Positions 1 to 12,950 of a DNA stretch of 64,000 nucleotides are shown one piece after another; positions within the stretch are counted from its first letter, which is position 1, and each line of letters starts with the position of its first letter. Both the position numbers and the translations under genes were made by a program. The notes beneath the pieces are model-generated. The model saw only the letters and a list, made by a program, of their open reading frames with translations, was not told where the DNA came from and did not search any database. The stretch covers positions 310,945,235 to 311,009,234 of the forward strand of contig NC_081405.1 of the NCBI RefSeq assembly GCF_030272615.1. Reading direction: 5' to 3'. This DNA is from Cryptomeria japonica (lineage: Eukaryota > Streptophyta > Pinopsida > Cupressales > Cupressaceae).

Positions 1-13
1 TTTGGTCAACAGA

Positions 14-1173
14 CTAATTAACCAGTTGGTTCATTCTAGCTCTACAAAACCTTACAATGTGTCTCGGTTTGTGATAGTGGAAACATGTCATTCCAGATGC
101 TCTCCAAGTTCCAACATTGCCTCTATCAGTTCTTCTCTGATAATTCATAGCCACATGATCATAGTTGTGATAGATTGAACATGTCACATTCCATCTATTC
201 TCTATTTCATATGGACTAGACCAATTCACATAAGGTCTCTGCCAAGTAGGGTTCCTCTGATCATTGTAAGATCTCTTCCATTCAACATTAGACCTCTGAT
301 CCATGTAAGATCTCTGATTGTTCACTCTTGACCTGCACTCAACATCTCTATGCTCATACTTGTTGCAATTGAAGCAATATCCATCAAAAGTACTAGCCTT
401 ATATCCCTCACTTGAATTAGGTCTATATCCATCAAAAGTACTGGATCTACTTCTACAAACATTTGTAGTATGACCTACCTTATGACAGTTAAAACATACA
501 GGTTTGTAGGTTCTTTTACCGGTGTTCTTCTTGGTCTTTGGTACAGATTTGGCTTCATGCATGGTGTCCTTGGTATCGAATGGCTCTCCTCGTTCAAAGG
601 TTGTATATCCCAAGCCATGTGTATCTCCTTTCTGCCTTTGTGTCTGAATTTGCTCATCAAGCATAAATTGCTCTTGTTAAATTTAGCTAATAACTCATTT
701 GCATCAGCCAACTCCCTAGTAAGCTCCTCATTCTTCTTTGTGAGACTTTCTCTAAGAAACATATCCATGTCTAGATTAGCTTGTATTTCCTCTTTTTCCT
801 CTTTTTCCTCATGAAGATGTGCATGCAGGGTACCGATCTCCTGGTTCAGCTTAACGATCTCATACTCCTTATCTCTTATTTTGTCTTCAACAACCCTCCC
901 GGCTTCCAACTCTTGGCTCATTCTGATGGTAAGGGCTTCCAACTCTCTCCTCAGATTTGTCTTTTCATCATTCACCTTTTCCACCTCATTAGACAAGGCA
1001 TAAATGGTCGCTTCCTCAGATGAACTTCTTTCACCGAGTTCCATCAACTGCTTAGCCAACTCTCATCTCTTAGCCAATGAAGCTTTGTACTTGACCTTTA
1101 GTTCACCAAGGGCTTCTTCAAATTCTGCAAGCCTGTGTGAAAGCTCTCTGTGACTCATTGAACCATCCCCCAT
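14..1173 (-). pseudogene. Copia-type GAG, coiled coil plus zinc knuckles, frameshifted
   Basis: Nucleocapsid/capsid-like GAG of a Ty1/copia retrotransposon. I place the start at the ATG complementary to 1171-1173, just downstream of the primer site. The N-terminal half (1173 to about 660) is a Glu/Lys/Leu-rich coiled coil broken by one in-frame stop near 1063. A frameshift near 660 leads into the C-terminal part (664-14). That part has two intact CX2CX4HX4C knuckles (CFNCHKVGHTTNVC, CFNCNKYEHRDVEC) and two degenerate ones in which Cys is replaced by Tyr (CSIYHNYDHVAMNY, CFHYHKPRHIVRFC). The reading continues off the left edge. The family assignment rests on knuckles, primer site and LTR together; no pol is visible. 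Confidence 0.75.
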
Positions 1174-1220
1174 GTTATCATTAGAGATCCTTCCTAAGCA
1201 GTTAATCCTTAAGGGAATTA

Positions 1221-1233
1221 GGCTCTGATACCA
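1221..1233 (-). promoter_or_regulatory. Primer binding site, initiator tRNA-Met type
   Basis: On the minus strand this reads TGGTATCAGAGCC, the usual primer site complementary to the 3' end of initiator tRNA-Met in plant Copia elements. It lies 2 bp from the inner end of the LTR and about 50 bp upstream of the gag start. Confidence 0.9.
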
Positions 1234-1235
1234 AT

Positions 1236-2429
1236 TGATAAACTAATAAGGCACTGACAGGGAGGTGAGGTGAATTAGTGCAAGCAAAAACTTAATAAAT
1301 TTGACAACTACTTTCACCAACTTCAAAATCAATAAGCATGCAAGAAATATAACCACATAAGAAAACACCCAACAAAGCATGCAAACCATAACACAATATT
1401 TTTTCATGTGGGAACCCACAAGGGAAAAACCACGATGGGAATTAGTACCCATAAGGATCTTCTAACTGCAGCATAGAGATCTGACTGGTTAAGGTCATAC
1501 AACCACCCTGTTAGGGGCACACCAGGTTAAGAGTGTTTTAGACCGGTTAAGAGCTATGCAATAAGGCCTCTTAGGACCCAACCCTGTTAGGAGCTACCTA
1601 CACTACTGGGATTTACAAACATAAGCAATGTGTCACTTGGTTAGAGTATTTCACCTTCAGACTTGCTAGGATCCTACCACACCCTGTTAGGAGTGACCTT
1701 GATAGAGGATTTTCTTGTTGCAACTGTTAGGAAGATAACAAGTTCAATTGATATAAAGTTATCACCTCTGTGCCTGATTGGATCTGCTTCTACTCAACTT
1801 CTATCACCGACTAAACATCAAACCCTAACTTCTCCTTCAATTGCACAATCAAATTCTCATTCTTGATACATGAAATCATACAACTTACATCACCTTATAA
1901 AGAACTATGTTAAGTCGGCTAAGAACCTTGGAATAATTCCCTTGGTTCATTGAATCTAGTTACCTTTTACATTTTCCCACTCATTACACTTTTCTCTTGT
2001 CGGCAAAATAATTCATAACTTAAAATCATAACAATAAGTCTACCGATTACCAATTAAACTAACTATATCGGTTCTCTGTTCTTCCTGACTATGACTGGAA
2101 AATTCATCGTAACTCGCTCAATGCATTGAATCTACTAATACGGTTTGGAACATAGGTGCATTTTCTTATATCCAATACTCTTGTAAAACCGTAATGTCTA
2201 ACGCTTCACCAATTTTCTATACCGGTCACTTGATCATCGCTATGTTCTTGTTTATCGATTGACAACAACTTAGCAGTTTTGTTGTCTAACTGATTCCACT
2301 ACCGGTTAGGCTATACCGGTTGGTCTAGATGATCTATATGAATAAACAAAACATGGTTGCCATCAATGACAACACAAATAAAGTCATCAAACAACCTATT
2401 ACAACTATATCATCATCATCAAGCCAACA
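1236..2429 (-). repeat. 5' LTR of minus-strand Copia element
   Basis: The LTR lies directly upstream (minus sense) of the primer site. Its outer end is placed at TGTTGGC (complement of 2423-2429), followed 55 bp inside by TGTTGTCATTGATGGCAAC, also present at 38840 and, diverged, near 60660. Inside are several copies of a CCTGTTAGGAG / GGTTAAGAG motif (1490-1720) and the block AGGGAAAAACCAC near 1422, shared with the LTR at 59284-60815. The outer boundary is uncertain by about 55 bp. Confidence 0.7.
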
Positions 2430-5029
2430 ATACCTTCATCAATCATACCAAGGTAGGAATCCAATAGAGATGACGTCAAATTAATTTGGCTTTGAAAATA
2501 AACGCTTTGATATTTTGTTGGTCCATGTATGTTTTGACATTGATAGTCTATGTTGCTTCTCTAGCATTTATGCTAGGTATAACTCTTTGGAAGAATTATT
2601 CAGGCATCGCAAGAGATATCATGCTTTCATCACTAAAGATTGGAATTCCTTTGAGGGATTGGTGGTGTTCCAATTTCCTTCTATCTATAATGGGGATGGA
2701 AACATGAAGGATTGCATAGAATGGAGAGGAGATTTTATTAAGATTCTTCTCTCTATGCTCATAGAGGGACAAATTTGGAGAATTGAGCTTATTTTTTGAC
2801 ACCTTTTTAAGATTGGAATATGGAATAATCAATGTCACATCAATGATAGGAAAGATACTAGAAGATGATTATATTGACCACATGGCCAAGGTCTACTAGT
2901 TGCTTGCTCAAAGTTGATTTTAAAATTCAAGATGAAATAAAATGAAATAAATGTTTTGATTTAGATTTCAATTAGTCCAAGTTAGTGGACATTTTTCCAC
3001 ATCACAATCTTTAAAAGGTCATGAGTGTGCAAGAGAAACTCCTAACAATCTTGGGTGCTAGTGCAAAATCAGTTTTGATGTAGGTGTATCTTCCTCAAAA
3101 CAAGTGCATGTCTCCAACAACTTCAAAGATTCACATCCTCTTCAACAAGAATAAAGTAGTCTTTTGTCTTCTAGAAAAGATTTTATATCTTAAGGCACAT
3201 TCCTTTTCTAAAATACTTTTCAATTTAACGTGTAACAACTATAATTTGGCTTTAAGCTTGTTTCCTCCCTTGTTTTTATAAAAGAGAATTTCAAGCCATT
3301 GTACATGGATTTTGAATTTTGTTTGGGCAAGATTTTTAAAAAATGTTAAGTCTTGGTGTTTTAGAAGAAAGTTACAGACAGTACAATGTTTACATATATA
3401 ACAAATCTCTTATCAAACTACAAAAAAGGAGAATGTATAAATTATCTCCAAGATGTATACTAACAAATCTTTGGAATAAAATGACCAAGTATCTTTTGTT
3501 TCATATCTGCAATTTCTTTGTGGTGCATTCTTGGTTATGTTCTTATTTTCAAGTAAAAGATTAAAATGCTCTGAATATAGTATAGATGTTTGATTCATGT
3601 GTCACGGATCTAGAAGAGGAATTGTGACATATTCCTTAATTTGGGGGTGTTAATGTAAAATATTAATGTTTAAAACTCATTTGTTAGAAGTTAATTTGCT
3701 AGATACATATCATTTGCATACTGTGAATTGACTCTATAGCCCTAGGAAGGCACCAGTCCAAAAGATTTTATGTCAACTATTTAGAACCATGCTTAAAATA
3801 ATAAATCATACACATATTTTCATGTTTTCTTTAAGTTATATTTAAATTATATGTTCTCAAAGACAACAAGAATTATTTCCAAAAATTGAACCAAAAACTA
3901 AATGCATTATATGTTTTCTTATTCTTTTTCTTTTTAAAACATCTTTATTATATAATACCTTGCACTTATTTTTTTGATCTGTAATAGTGATATTTTTATT
4001 AATAATATAGGAAAAGATTACAAAAAAGTCCAGCCAAAATTGGGCCAATGAAAATCCAAAAATCGTCCTCACCTAGCAACTACCATCTACATGTCACACA
4101 AAAATGACCCTTACAGTCACCACCCATATATTGCAGAGAAAAGCCCTCCCCCTAGTTGAATACAACACCATGAACACATATATTATCAACACCAAACCTA
4201 TCCCTACCCTTGACCATAGACAACATTATAAAAAACCATCCGTACACAACCACCATGACCAAATACCTTCAAAACCATAGCAAGGGATATTAAAAAACTT
4301 TCATGTTTTTACCATAGACCACACCCACCTTTCTCAAATTTTCCATCGAGACGTCCCACTTGCCTATGCCTCATTGCCATCTTGAGTCCTTCGCACACAC
4401 AATGAATGCCTACAACCCACATAATTGGGTTCCTCATCGAAAAGTGCCACTACAAACACCCTTTGGGCCTCCTTGTTCCTAATAAAGGTCTTGATTGTGT
4501 CCCACCCAATAAGGGCCTCCACCCTCCTCCCCTCCTTGTCACATTTTGGTGGCCACTAAATAAACGAGATAAGCTCAAAAACTTCCTCCACCCACTGGTC
4601 CTCCATTCCCTCTATCACATCAAAACCCACCCTCAAGCCCACTCCAAAATGGAATCCAACCCTTCAAGCTAGTCCTTTTCCAGAATTGAATTCATAACCC
4701 ACTTAATAGTGTTTTTGGGCTCACCCAAATCCAAACCACAAGCAATAACTATTGGAAATTTTTGAGCCAACCTTGTAGGGATCAATTGTGGGAATTCAAT
4801 GTGACTAACATTTCATGTTAGTCAATACCAAAACGTGTTATCGGTCTCAATAGAGTTAGCTGATTCTTCATAGTTTTGCAAAGTCATATAACATGAGGGT
4901 CATATGATGTGTTGAATAACATGTCATGTTATTGGTCGGGTTGTGTTATTGACCACCTCAATTTTCAGCATGTTATTTGGCACTGAGGCAGGCCCTAGTT
5001 GGTATCAAAGAACAACATGGAGATAATGA
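2430..5029. other. Unassigned intergenic sequence
   Basis: I recognise no gene here. The longest plausible reading is a 94-codon plus-strand frame at 2515-2799, without family motifs, start context or neighbours. At 3641-3660 the G-run and TGTTAATG resemble a polypurine tract followed by an LTR start, but I found no partner LTR. The remainder is AT-rich unique-looking sequence with a C-rich stretch at 4040-4680. Confidence 0.4.
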
Positions 5030-5985
5030 CGTCTCGCAGGATAAAGTCCCACGAGATAAGAAAGCAAAGATAAGCTTGGATCACTTATCTCGCAGAGATA
5101 AATGGAGACAATTGAGACCGCGTGGGATAAGCAAAGTAACAATGAAAAGTAATAGGTGGGCCCTAGTTCTTTTTCTGAGTTGACCGGGTCAGACGGTCAA
5201 CTCACTTAGGTTCAACTAGTTAGAGGGGCTCCTGGTCATCATTGGATTGGTTTCCCGTTTTCTCTTACCGGTCGCAGGATTTTTGAACGCAACAAGCAGA
5301 TGGGCCACGGGATAAGAATTTTTAAAGGCGAAGGAGTATCTCCTCCTTATTGCACGAAGTGGAACAAATTCATCAAAGAGGTCGTGGGATAAGAGAAGTC
5401 AAAGGTGGGTAGACTTTTGGCTTATCCTATGAGGTGAAACAAAGAGAAAACCTTAAATCTCGTGGGATAAGGTCCTGCAGGATAAGAAAACAAAGAAGAC
5501 AAAGTAAATTGAAAGGCTTTCTCTTATTCTGTATGGCAAACATGGGAACAATGTGATGTCGCAGGATAAGGAAATTCAAAAGTGAATGAGGATTTCCCCT
5601 TATCCCACGAGGTTGGAATAACATGGAGAAATCTTATCCTGCGAGGTTGAGCAAAGACATCAAAGGCCCCCCGGGATAAGGAAACAAGAGTAATTCAAAG
5701 AGACTCTTATCCCGCAGGAGGAAACAAAGACACAAGTGGTCTCATGGGATAACAAAAGCAAAGCATAATCAAAGAAAAACTCTTATCCCATGATGTGGAG
5801 GAGGGACCCATAGAGATCCCACGAGATAAGGAGCAAACAAAAACTACAAAGCCTTTTTTAATCTTGCCGGGTAAATTTGAGGGCACAAAGGGGCCGCGGG
5901 ATAAGCAGAACATGAAAAAACAAAGAAAAGTATCATCCCACGAGGTAAAAGAAGACCCGCAATGATGTCGTGGGGTAAGATGCAA
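5030..5985. repeat. Cluster of about 20 GATAAG-type motifs in both orientations
   Basis: A loose motif (C/T)CG(C/T)(G/A)GGATAAG, or its complement CTTATCC(C/T)(G/A)CG, recurs about every 30-60 bp. Examples start near 5034, 5050, 5086, 5119, 5297, 5384, 5422, 5459, 5473, 5560, 5598, 5633, 5669, 5705, 5783, 5818, 5893 and 5969. The spacers do not resemble each other, so this is not a simple tandem repeat. GATAAG is the core of the plant I-box/GATA-factor site; a regulatory role here is inference. The segment might be part of an unrecognised LTR promoter. Confidence 0.6.
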
Positions 5986-7689
5986 GGCCATTTAGCGGTC
6001 AACACAGTGAAGAGGACGTGGATCCGGGGTGCCATGTCAACCATCTATGCCCGTCAGATCTTCATAAAGGCCCAATCTAACGACCATGTTTTAATCATCG
6101 ATTGGGCTTGCTAGAGGCCTAGATGGAGAGATCTCACACGTCCATCTGTGTGCAAGATCTCTTGATCAATGGATAAGATTCAAATTTCTCTGAGCCGTAG
6201 AGTTTTGAATGCCCTGTGCAGGGTGGTTGTCGACCTGATGGTCAAGGTTGTTTTTTGCTCAGTCAGTGCCTGATCTCACTGCAACCACCAGATTTTGATG
6301 CCATCATGCCAGACATGATGCTTGCTGGCAATTCAAAATGCAACCCATGCCTCTTCAACATGGTTTGAATAATTTTTGTGGCTACAGATGCCACCATGAC
6401 CTCTTTGATGTAGAATAGAGACTTGTTGTCCCTGCAAGTGTGCTCAGCCATGCTTGTTGGCAGGGATTACTTCGTCGAGGGGGGTTTTTTTTTGCGCTTT
6501 CAGAGGCAAAGGACACTCCCAGAGCTAGTTGTAGCACACCATTAGATCTTAGATCTGATATCTCCCTCTGCTCTGATATTTTTGTAACCTAACCCAGGTG
6601 GGGTTAGGGTTTTCTCAATTGCAACCATCTGAGTTATGCCTGAACTATAAAGGTAATTTTGTAAATTTTTCTTAGGATCTTCTCCCTTCTTTTCTCATGC
6701 AGAATTCTTATGTCTCTCTACATCTTTAAATTTGTCTTGCCTCTGCATTAATAGAATCTACTTGTCTTACCTAGTTTTAATTTATGAAAATATGTGTATT
6801 TTCTTACCTGTTTGTATGAATACATATTTTTCTTGTTTTCTCAGCATGTGTGATAGTGTTGAATCCTCTTAGAGTGACATCTAAGAACATTGTTTGTTCC
6901 TCTGCCATTGTTAAGAATTCCAACCTTGACTCAATCTTAGAAAGCTAGACTTGGATAGGAACTTGTGTATCTTCTGGGTGATTTTATTGATGTTTTGTGC
7001 AGCTATAGGCATAAGTGATCATCATTTCAGTATGGGTGCAATTCCTATTTCCCTTCTTTCATCCAACCCTTCTCTTTCTCCCTTTTCCCTGTCAAACCAT
7101 AGATTAGTTTTATCAGTGTTGGGTTGGTCCAACACTTTGCATTCAGATTGAAGAGGAAGTCGGCTTTCTCTGAAGATTCAACCTTAGAACAACACAAGGT
7201 CCCACACTTGAGAGGTTGATTCAATGTTTCACAAGGTTGGTGGTCAAGCTTGATCACCAAGGGTGCAAACTTTTGTGTTAACAATAACCATACAAACAAT
7301 ATCTATATTGGTCTTATACCTGTGTTTGAGTTGCAAAAAGGTGTCGCCAACCACAATCTCAATCACCTGAATAAACTCTACATCCCTAAATAGAAAAAGT
7401 TGCTTCAACCACCTAGTTGTTACCTTTCCATGAAAGGCAACCTATAGTGGAGAAGTGATGAGTGTGAAGTTTGCCTCCATGCTTCACCACACCTTATAAA
7501 TCATTGTCACTCTCTACTACAAATGTTGTCACTAAGCACCTCTGGCCTGCTTATAATGCCACCTCGCACATTCTTCGTCCCATCACTCCAACTCCCTTAC
7601 CATGCCATAAATGATCACATGCTTCAAAGGATGACATCACTAATTGTTCGACCAAGCAATCTCTCTAAAATCCTCAAGGCATACTTCTC
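5986..7689. other. Unassigned intergenic sequence
   Basis: No supported gene. Short open frames on either strand lack family motifs. The segment begins with moderately GC-rich sequence (to about 6450), then contains a T-run near 6487 and AT-rich sequence. It may include the continuation of the LTR-like unit suspected around the GATAAG cluster, but no boundaries were found. Confidence 0.35.
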
Positions 7690-8186
7690 CCACTTCAATG
7701 AATGATGACGCCCATTTAGAAAGTACATCAGCCTCTTAATTTGTCGTATGTCTTACGTGGATCACCTCATAGTGTTGTAGAATCTCCAGATCAACTTTGA
7801 TAGTCGTGAAATATATTTTTGCAAATGTCATGCCTAAATTTCACCACCAATAATTACATTAACGATTAACATGGAATCCCCTTCCAGGTGAATTGTGTGC
7901 AATCCTAATTGTTTCCCATTTTAATCTTTAAAAGAGTCGCTTTTTCTTTTGCCATATTATTCATTCCATCTTCAATTATTTTCCCTCTAATTGCCCCTAT
8001 GTTCCCCTCCCAATCCCTCACCACACACCCAATACCCGAGGGTTCAGGATTCCCTTTAGAAGCCCCATTGAAATTAATTTTATACCAACCCTCCCTTGGT
8101 CTTTTCCACTTCACCTCCTTCTGAAGAGACTTCTTAATGCACTCAGGTCCGCCCCTTAACAGGCTTAAAAATACCCTACTTGTCAA
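7690..8186 (-). pseudogene. LINE-type RNase H domain remnant
   Basis: This is the RNase H domain found at the C-terminus of many plant LINE (non-LTR) polyproteins, which removes the RNA strand during reverse transcription. On the minus strand, 8186-7905 reads through WYKINFNGASKGNP and SGIGCVVRDWEGN. The usual first catalytic Asp (FDGAS) is Asn. The next frame continues with HTIHLEGDSMLIV (second part, catalytic Asp in EGDS) to about 7820, and a third frame gives VIHVRHTTN.EADVLSKWA near 7700-7770. At least two frameshifts and several stops make it dead. The reverse transcriptase part is missing; E1 lies about 100 bp upstream in its sense. Confidence 0.75.
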
Positions 8187-8282
8187 CTGAATATATTAGT
8201 TGGTATTATCAAATAGCTACCCCACAAGGTCTTGAAGAATATGAAGTGTAGAGGAAAGTAATTTTATGGTTACTTCATGTTC

Positions 8283-8287
8283 ATTGG
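8283..8287. repeat. Left target-site duplication of E1 (ATTGG)
   Basis: The five bases ATTGG immediately precede the 5' LTR and are repeated exactly at 28426-28430, immediately after the 3' LTR. A 5-bp duplication is standard for Gypsy integrases. Confidence 0.9.
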
Positions 8288-9509
8288 TGTAGCATCATAA
8301 ATTGCATCCCAATGCAATTTCTTGCTTATCTAGACCCTATTTTAGCAATCCTGACCTTTCGTGCCTGACATGCTTGATCCAAACCTATTTAGCATTTCAT
8401 TCTAGCTTCTCCTTCCCATTTTGGACCTCAGGTCCCAAGTTGAGGCCATATTGGAGGGAGTAGGGTACCTAGAGTGACCTAATCATGAGAGAAAGCCAAT
8501 CAGGGCCCCTTGCTCCCCAGTGTTTGGGCCCAAACTTAAACTACTTAAAGGTCAGCTTGGTTTAGTAGGAAATCTTTTCCCGTGTTAGCCTATTTAGACT
8601 TTTTCACCTCGAAATACTTGGGAGAAGTATATAAGAAATGTATCCTCCCTCATTTTGGTAAGGATGCAAATGAGCTAGATGATATAGACAAAAAAGGAGA
8701 CAACAAAAGACAATTCAATTCAAGAGAAAGAGATCAAGCATCAAGGCATTGAATATTAGGAGTAATTTGTAGATCTATGCATTTATGAAGGCATCCATGA
8801 TCTTCTATTCCTAAAGTCCACTATATTCAAGTCAACATCAAAATCTTCATGAGCATTTTGACATCAAGAAGGTTTATGAAGTTATATACATTCTATTTTT
8901 CACTTCTAGCCTCTGCTACCTAACAACACACTTTTAATTCAAGTTAAATTCAATTCAATTTCAAGGTTAATTCCTAAAATTGAGGTTTGAATTTGGCAAA
9001 TCCCTTTCTACCCAACATTTTATCTCTTTTATGTGTGCATGAACATGTGATAGACCCACAAAAATAGGTTCAAAGCAAGTAGGAGGAGATCTACAGTTTG
9101 TAATTCATCGGAGCTGAAACTGTCGAGAGTGAGCCAAGCAGGGCACCTTAGTCTTTGGAGAAGGTCGATCTGGGAATCTTGCTCCCTCCGCTTCTACCTG
9201 AAATTTATATTGTAGGTTAGTTACAGTCTGCTTTGCTAGATATTCTTTAGGAATCAATCTACCGGTTCATTGTCTTCCTATGCATCCTGAAAACTATCAT
9301 TTCAACCTATTTGATCCTAGTTTGTATATTCTTTATTTACAATTTGCATATTCAGATTCCCTACATAGCGAAGGACCACTAGATCCACTTTGTGCTCAAG
9401 CCATTTTGAGCCTAGTGGATCATTCTCCTTCCAATACAATTTGGTAGGCATGAAATATATTCCTTATTTGCATGCATAGACTTGTGAATCTTATTTCCCC
9501 TACCTTACA
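8288..9509 (+). repeat. 5' LTR of E1
   Basis: Starts TGTAGCATCATAAATTG and ends CCTTACA just before the primer site. It matches 14151-14915 plus 27971-28425 over its whole length. A TATA-like element (AAGTATATAAG, near 8625-8636) lies upstream of a purine-rich leader. The same start motif opens the LTRs at 30483 and 61059, so E1, E2 and E3 are relatives. Confidence 0.9.
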
Positions 9510-9512
9510 TTT

Positions 9513-9530
9513 TGGTGAACCTGACATATC
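9513..9530 (+). promoter_or_regulatory. Primer binding site of E1
   Basis: TGGTGAACCTGACATATC begins 3 bp after the LTR end. E2 (TGGTGAACTCGACTCTC at 32007) and E3 (TGGTGAACCCGACGTGAAC at 62319) have the same site in the same place. I cannot name the tRNA with certainty. Confidence 0.75.
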
Positions 9531-9749
9531 CTATACTTTCTTCTAATTTTTAGATCTGATTTGTATGTATTTCACTTCATATTTGCAACCATATAACTTA
9601 TGCACTCATAGTTACATTCATTTGATAACTAGTTCACAGTATATTTTACGTGTTTAGTGATTCACATTTTATTCCTTTTATGAAATGTTTAAATAGTCAA
9701 TTTGTTAAAGATTTATATTATTTATAAATTTACTTCATTATCTTCATGC

Positions 9750-12700
9750 ATGAGTTTTATGACTTTTATCCCTACATCTAATATATTTGTGGGAAGAAGT
9801 TATAGACATATGGCTTCCCTAAAAGGTGTAGAGCCCGAGTCAACTAATATTTTCCATGGGAACTTAGGTGAAACTTCTATGCCTACACACGAAATACTTA
9901 ACATTGTTGAGAATAATTCTTCCCGCACTTCTCATGATGAGGATGACTCCCCTAACACGAGTTTATCCTATCCAAGTAGTAAATATTGTCCATGATTTGA
10001 AAAAACTTGAACCTTAGATTTGTCATGAATACTCAAATAGTGAGGCAATCCTCTTGATTTAAGGGTTGAGGAGGATGATTCAAATAATGAACATGGTGTG
10101 GTTTTGTTGCATGACATATCTCATATTGTGAATGATAATATAATGTCCATGAAAAGTTGTGTCAAAGCTCTTAACTTTTGTAATCCCCCTAATAACATTG
10201 AAAATAACACTCTTGTCCCAACATCATTGAATAATGTTCCTACTTATACTCCACCTATCATGGCTAAATCTATACAAAATGTCAATCCTACACATATTAG
10301 TGTTGGAAGAATTCTTGATACCTCCTTCCAGGAGTGTTCCACGTATTTCCCAACTATCTCATATACCTACTTACGACAATGTCCCACTTTCATATTACAA
10401 TACTCCATCCATTTCCCAAAATTTTCCACCTCCTTCATTATCCAATATGTACAATACAAACCTATCCACCAAAGCAACCATTAACAACCTAGCCCAAATT
10501 ATTTCATCTCTGCAATAACAAATCACTTCCATGATCCAGTCCAAATTCAACATTCCCACTTATGAAATCGTTAGCCCACTTCCCCAAGATATCAGCTATA
10601 CAATCATCCCTTGAGTAATACATGAAAATCCCTCACCTAGAGACATATAATGGAAAAGGTTATCCCTTGAATCATATAAAAACATTTCAAACTATGTGTT
10701 GTGACTTTCCAAATGATCATAGACTTATGGTTAAATTGTTTGCTAGGACATTTAGAGAAAATGCCTTGCAATGGTTTTGTTCTTTGCCTCCTTATTCTCT
10801 TGATTCTTTTCAAAAATTGGCTAATGCTTTCATTCAACAATTTTCAAAATAATATTGGTCCTCAAATTTATTTGAATAATTTGATTCATTGTAAACAAGG
10901 CATTAAGGAAAAAGTGATTAATTTTATTGGTAGATTTAAATCTGTGCATGCTCAAATATCTTATCTCATGCCTACTATGGATGTTCAAATAATTTTCATT
11001 TCTAATTTGTAAAAATATATTAGAGATAGGTTATTGCTCTTATATTTTACTTCTTTTAACCAATTGTGTGCATTGCTTCATAATTATCAGCTTCAAGTGA
11101 GCCAATTTGAGTCATCCACTTCAATGGCTCCAGTTGATAAGAATGACGGTGCTAAAAAAGCTATCCAATTTTTTTAAAAACCAAACAAAGGATTCATTAA
11201 GATAAATAATTCTTCATTAAGATCAATAATTCCTCAAACAATGTTGATATGCAAGTGACAATCACAACACCAAGTGTGGCTCCTTTGTCATCCATTTTTA
11301 AACTAGCTCATAATTTTACACCTCTTTCTGAATCTTTGCATAATATTATGTTAAATTTGATTAATGATAATGTTTTAAAAATTCCTCCCATCAAACCGCA
11401 TGACCCTTTCAATCCATTTCAAACTTCCCATGATCCCAAAAACTTTTGTCAATACCATCGTCAACCTGCCCATGATATTAAGAAGTGTTATAGGTTGAAA
11501 CATCTTGTCCAAGACCTCATTGATTCCAATACCATAACTGTTGTAGGTGTTAATGACAAAGGAAACAAATTAGTTGCACTCCCTAACCAAAATTTGAAAA
11601 TCTATACCAATCCTTTGCCTTCTCATTCTACCAACTTTGTCGAACCTACCAACATATTACCTTCCCCTTCCACCAATATTTTTGTGCCTGCAACCCTACT
11701 ATCATGAATATTGATAATACTTGTGTTGAGGCCAACAATGTTGTCAATCTTATTGACCAACCCAAACCCAAACCAAAATCTAAGCTTGAACCTTGCATTA
11801 CCTTTGATTCTAAGGATACTATTAAGGCACTTGATGGACCCTTATACATTTCAATGAAGATTAATGTTGATCTATCTCAGGGAATGCTTGTTGACCTTGT
11901 GTGTATCCAGTGAATGTTATAATTGAAAAACATCTCTTTACAAGACAATGTCATAAAGAAAACTATGACAAATATAATGTAATGATTAATACTTGTGATG
12001 GTTTTTCTTGTCCTACTCGTGGTTATATTACCATTCCCGTTGAAGTTCTTAAGAAGTTCTTAGATGTCACATTTGTTGTTATCCCAACCTCCGATCGATT
12101 CTAACTAAGACTAGGACATCCTTGGATTAATTATATGAAATATATTTCTTCTCCTATGCATAAGTGTTTGAAGTTCCCTCACAATGAAGAAATTATCACG
12201 ATCAATCATAGTCTCTATAAGCCTTTAGCAAGTTGTGGAAACTTGTCCCTTGACTTATTTTAGCCTCAAAGACTTCTACCATTACAACCTCGTCAAGGAA
12301 TTTTCTTCTTATATTATCATAAATATAAACATGAAATGATTTCCAAGTTGAGAAAACCTAAGGATGTTACTCCTCCTCATTCTAGACCCAAACTCTTTCT
12401 CACACCTTCAATTCCTCCTATTTATGCTCCAATTTCCCCTCCTATATCATACAAACATACACCATACTATATCTCTCAACCTAGTAAAGTTCCTTTTATT
12501 CCTCCTACAAAGGAATAAAATGAGTCAACGATGATTGATTCCAAGTCTTCCCAAATTCCAAGCCGAACCAAAAGAAATCGCAGTGATCAAGACTAGCATC
12601 AAAGATGACATGCTAAGGCTCATGAACTTTCTTCCCAAACCATTTCATCCCTTAAAACACCTCCTAATGCTTTGATACCATTTGACCAAACTATGACTAG

Positions 12701-12950
12701 TCCAAATAAGGAAGAAAATCTTAAGAAAATTAAAGTGTCCAAGCATGATAATTGTTCTTTTGACATTAAGGATCCTATTGTGATTAATTTAGATGATGAT
12801 ATGGATGATAATTTTCATGACATTCACAATGTTGATTCTAATGATTTTGATGATATCTATGAGGTTATTGAAATCAATTTTGACTTATCTTCAAGATTTT
12901 CTAAAGCATTAACCCTAGCCCCTAGTGACAAGCAAGGTGTCCATCATTAG
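9750..12950 (+). pseudogene. E1 gag-protease, decayed
   Basis: Capsid/nucleocapsid and aspartic protease of E1. The start at 9750 (MSFMTFIPT) aligns with the open E3 gag start (MSFTTISPT). At 10098-10290 HIVNDNIMSMKSC matches HIVDSNVMPMKSC in E3. A retrotransposon gag (capsid) domain lies at 10622-11010 (ARTFRENALQWFCSLPP, then NFIGRFKSV). A zinc-binding-like motif FCQYHRQPAHDIKKCYRLKH follows near 11449-11509. The protease remnant (11820-12150) has lost its usual D(S/T)G (reads LSQGMLVD) and ends with LGHPWINY. An acidic tail (INLDDDMDD) closes at 12950. At least six frameshifts or stops interrupt it. Confidence 0.8.

Noticed and set aside
2515-2799. 94-codon frame as a gene
   Set aside because: No family motif, neighbours or splice context.
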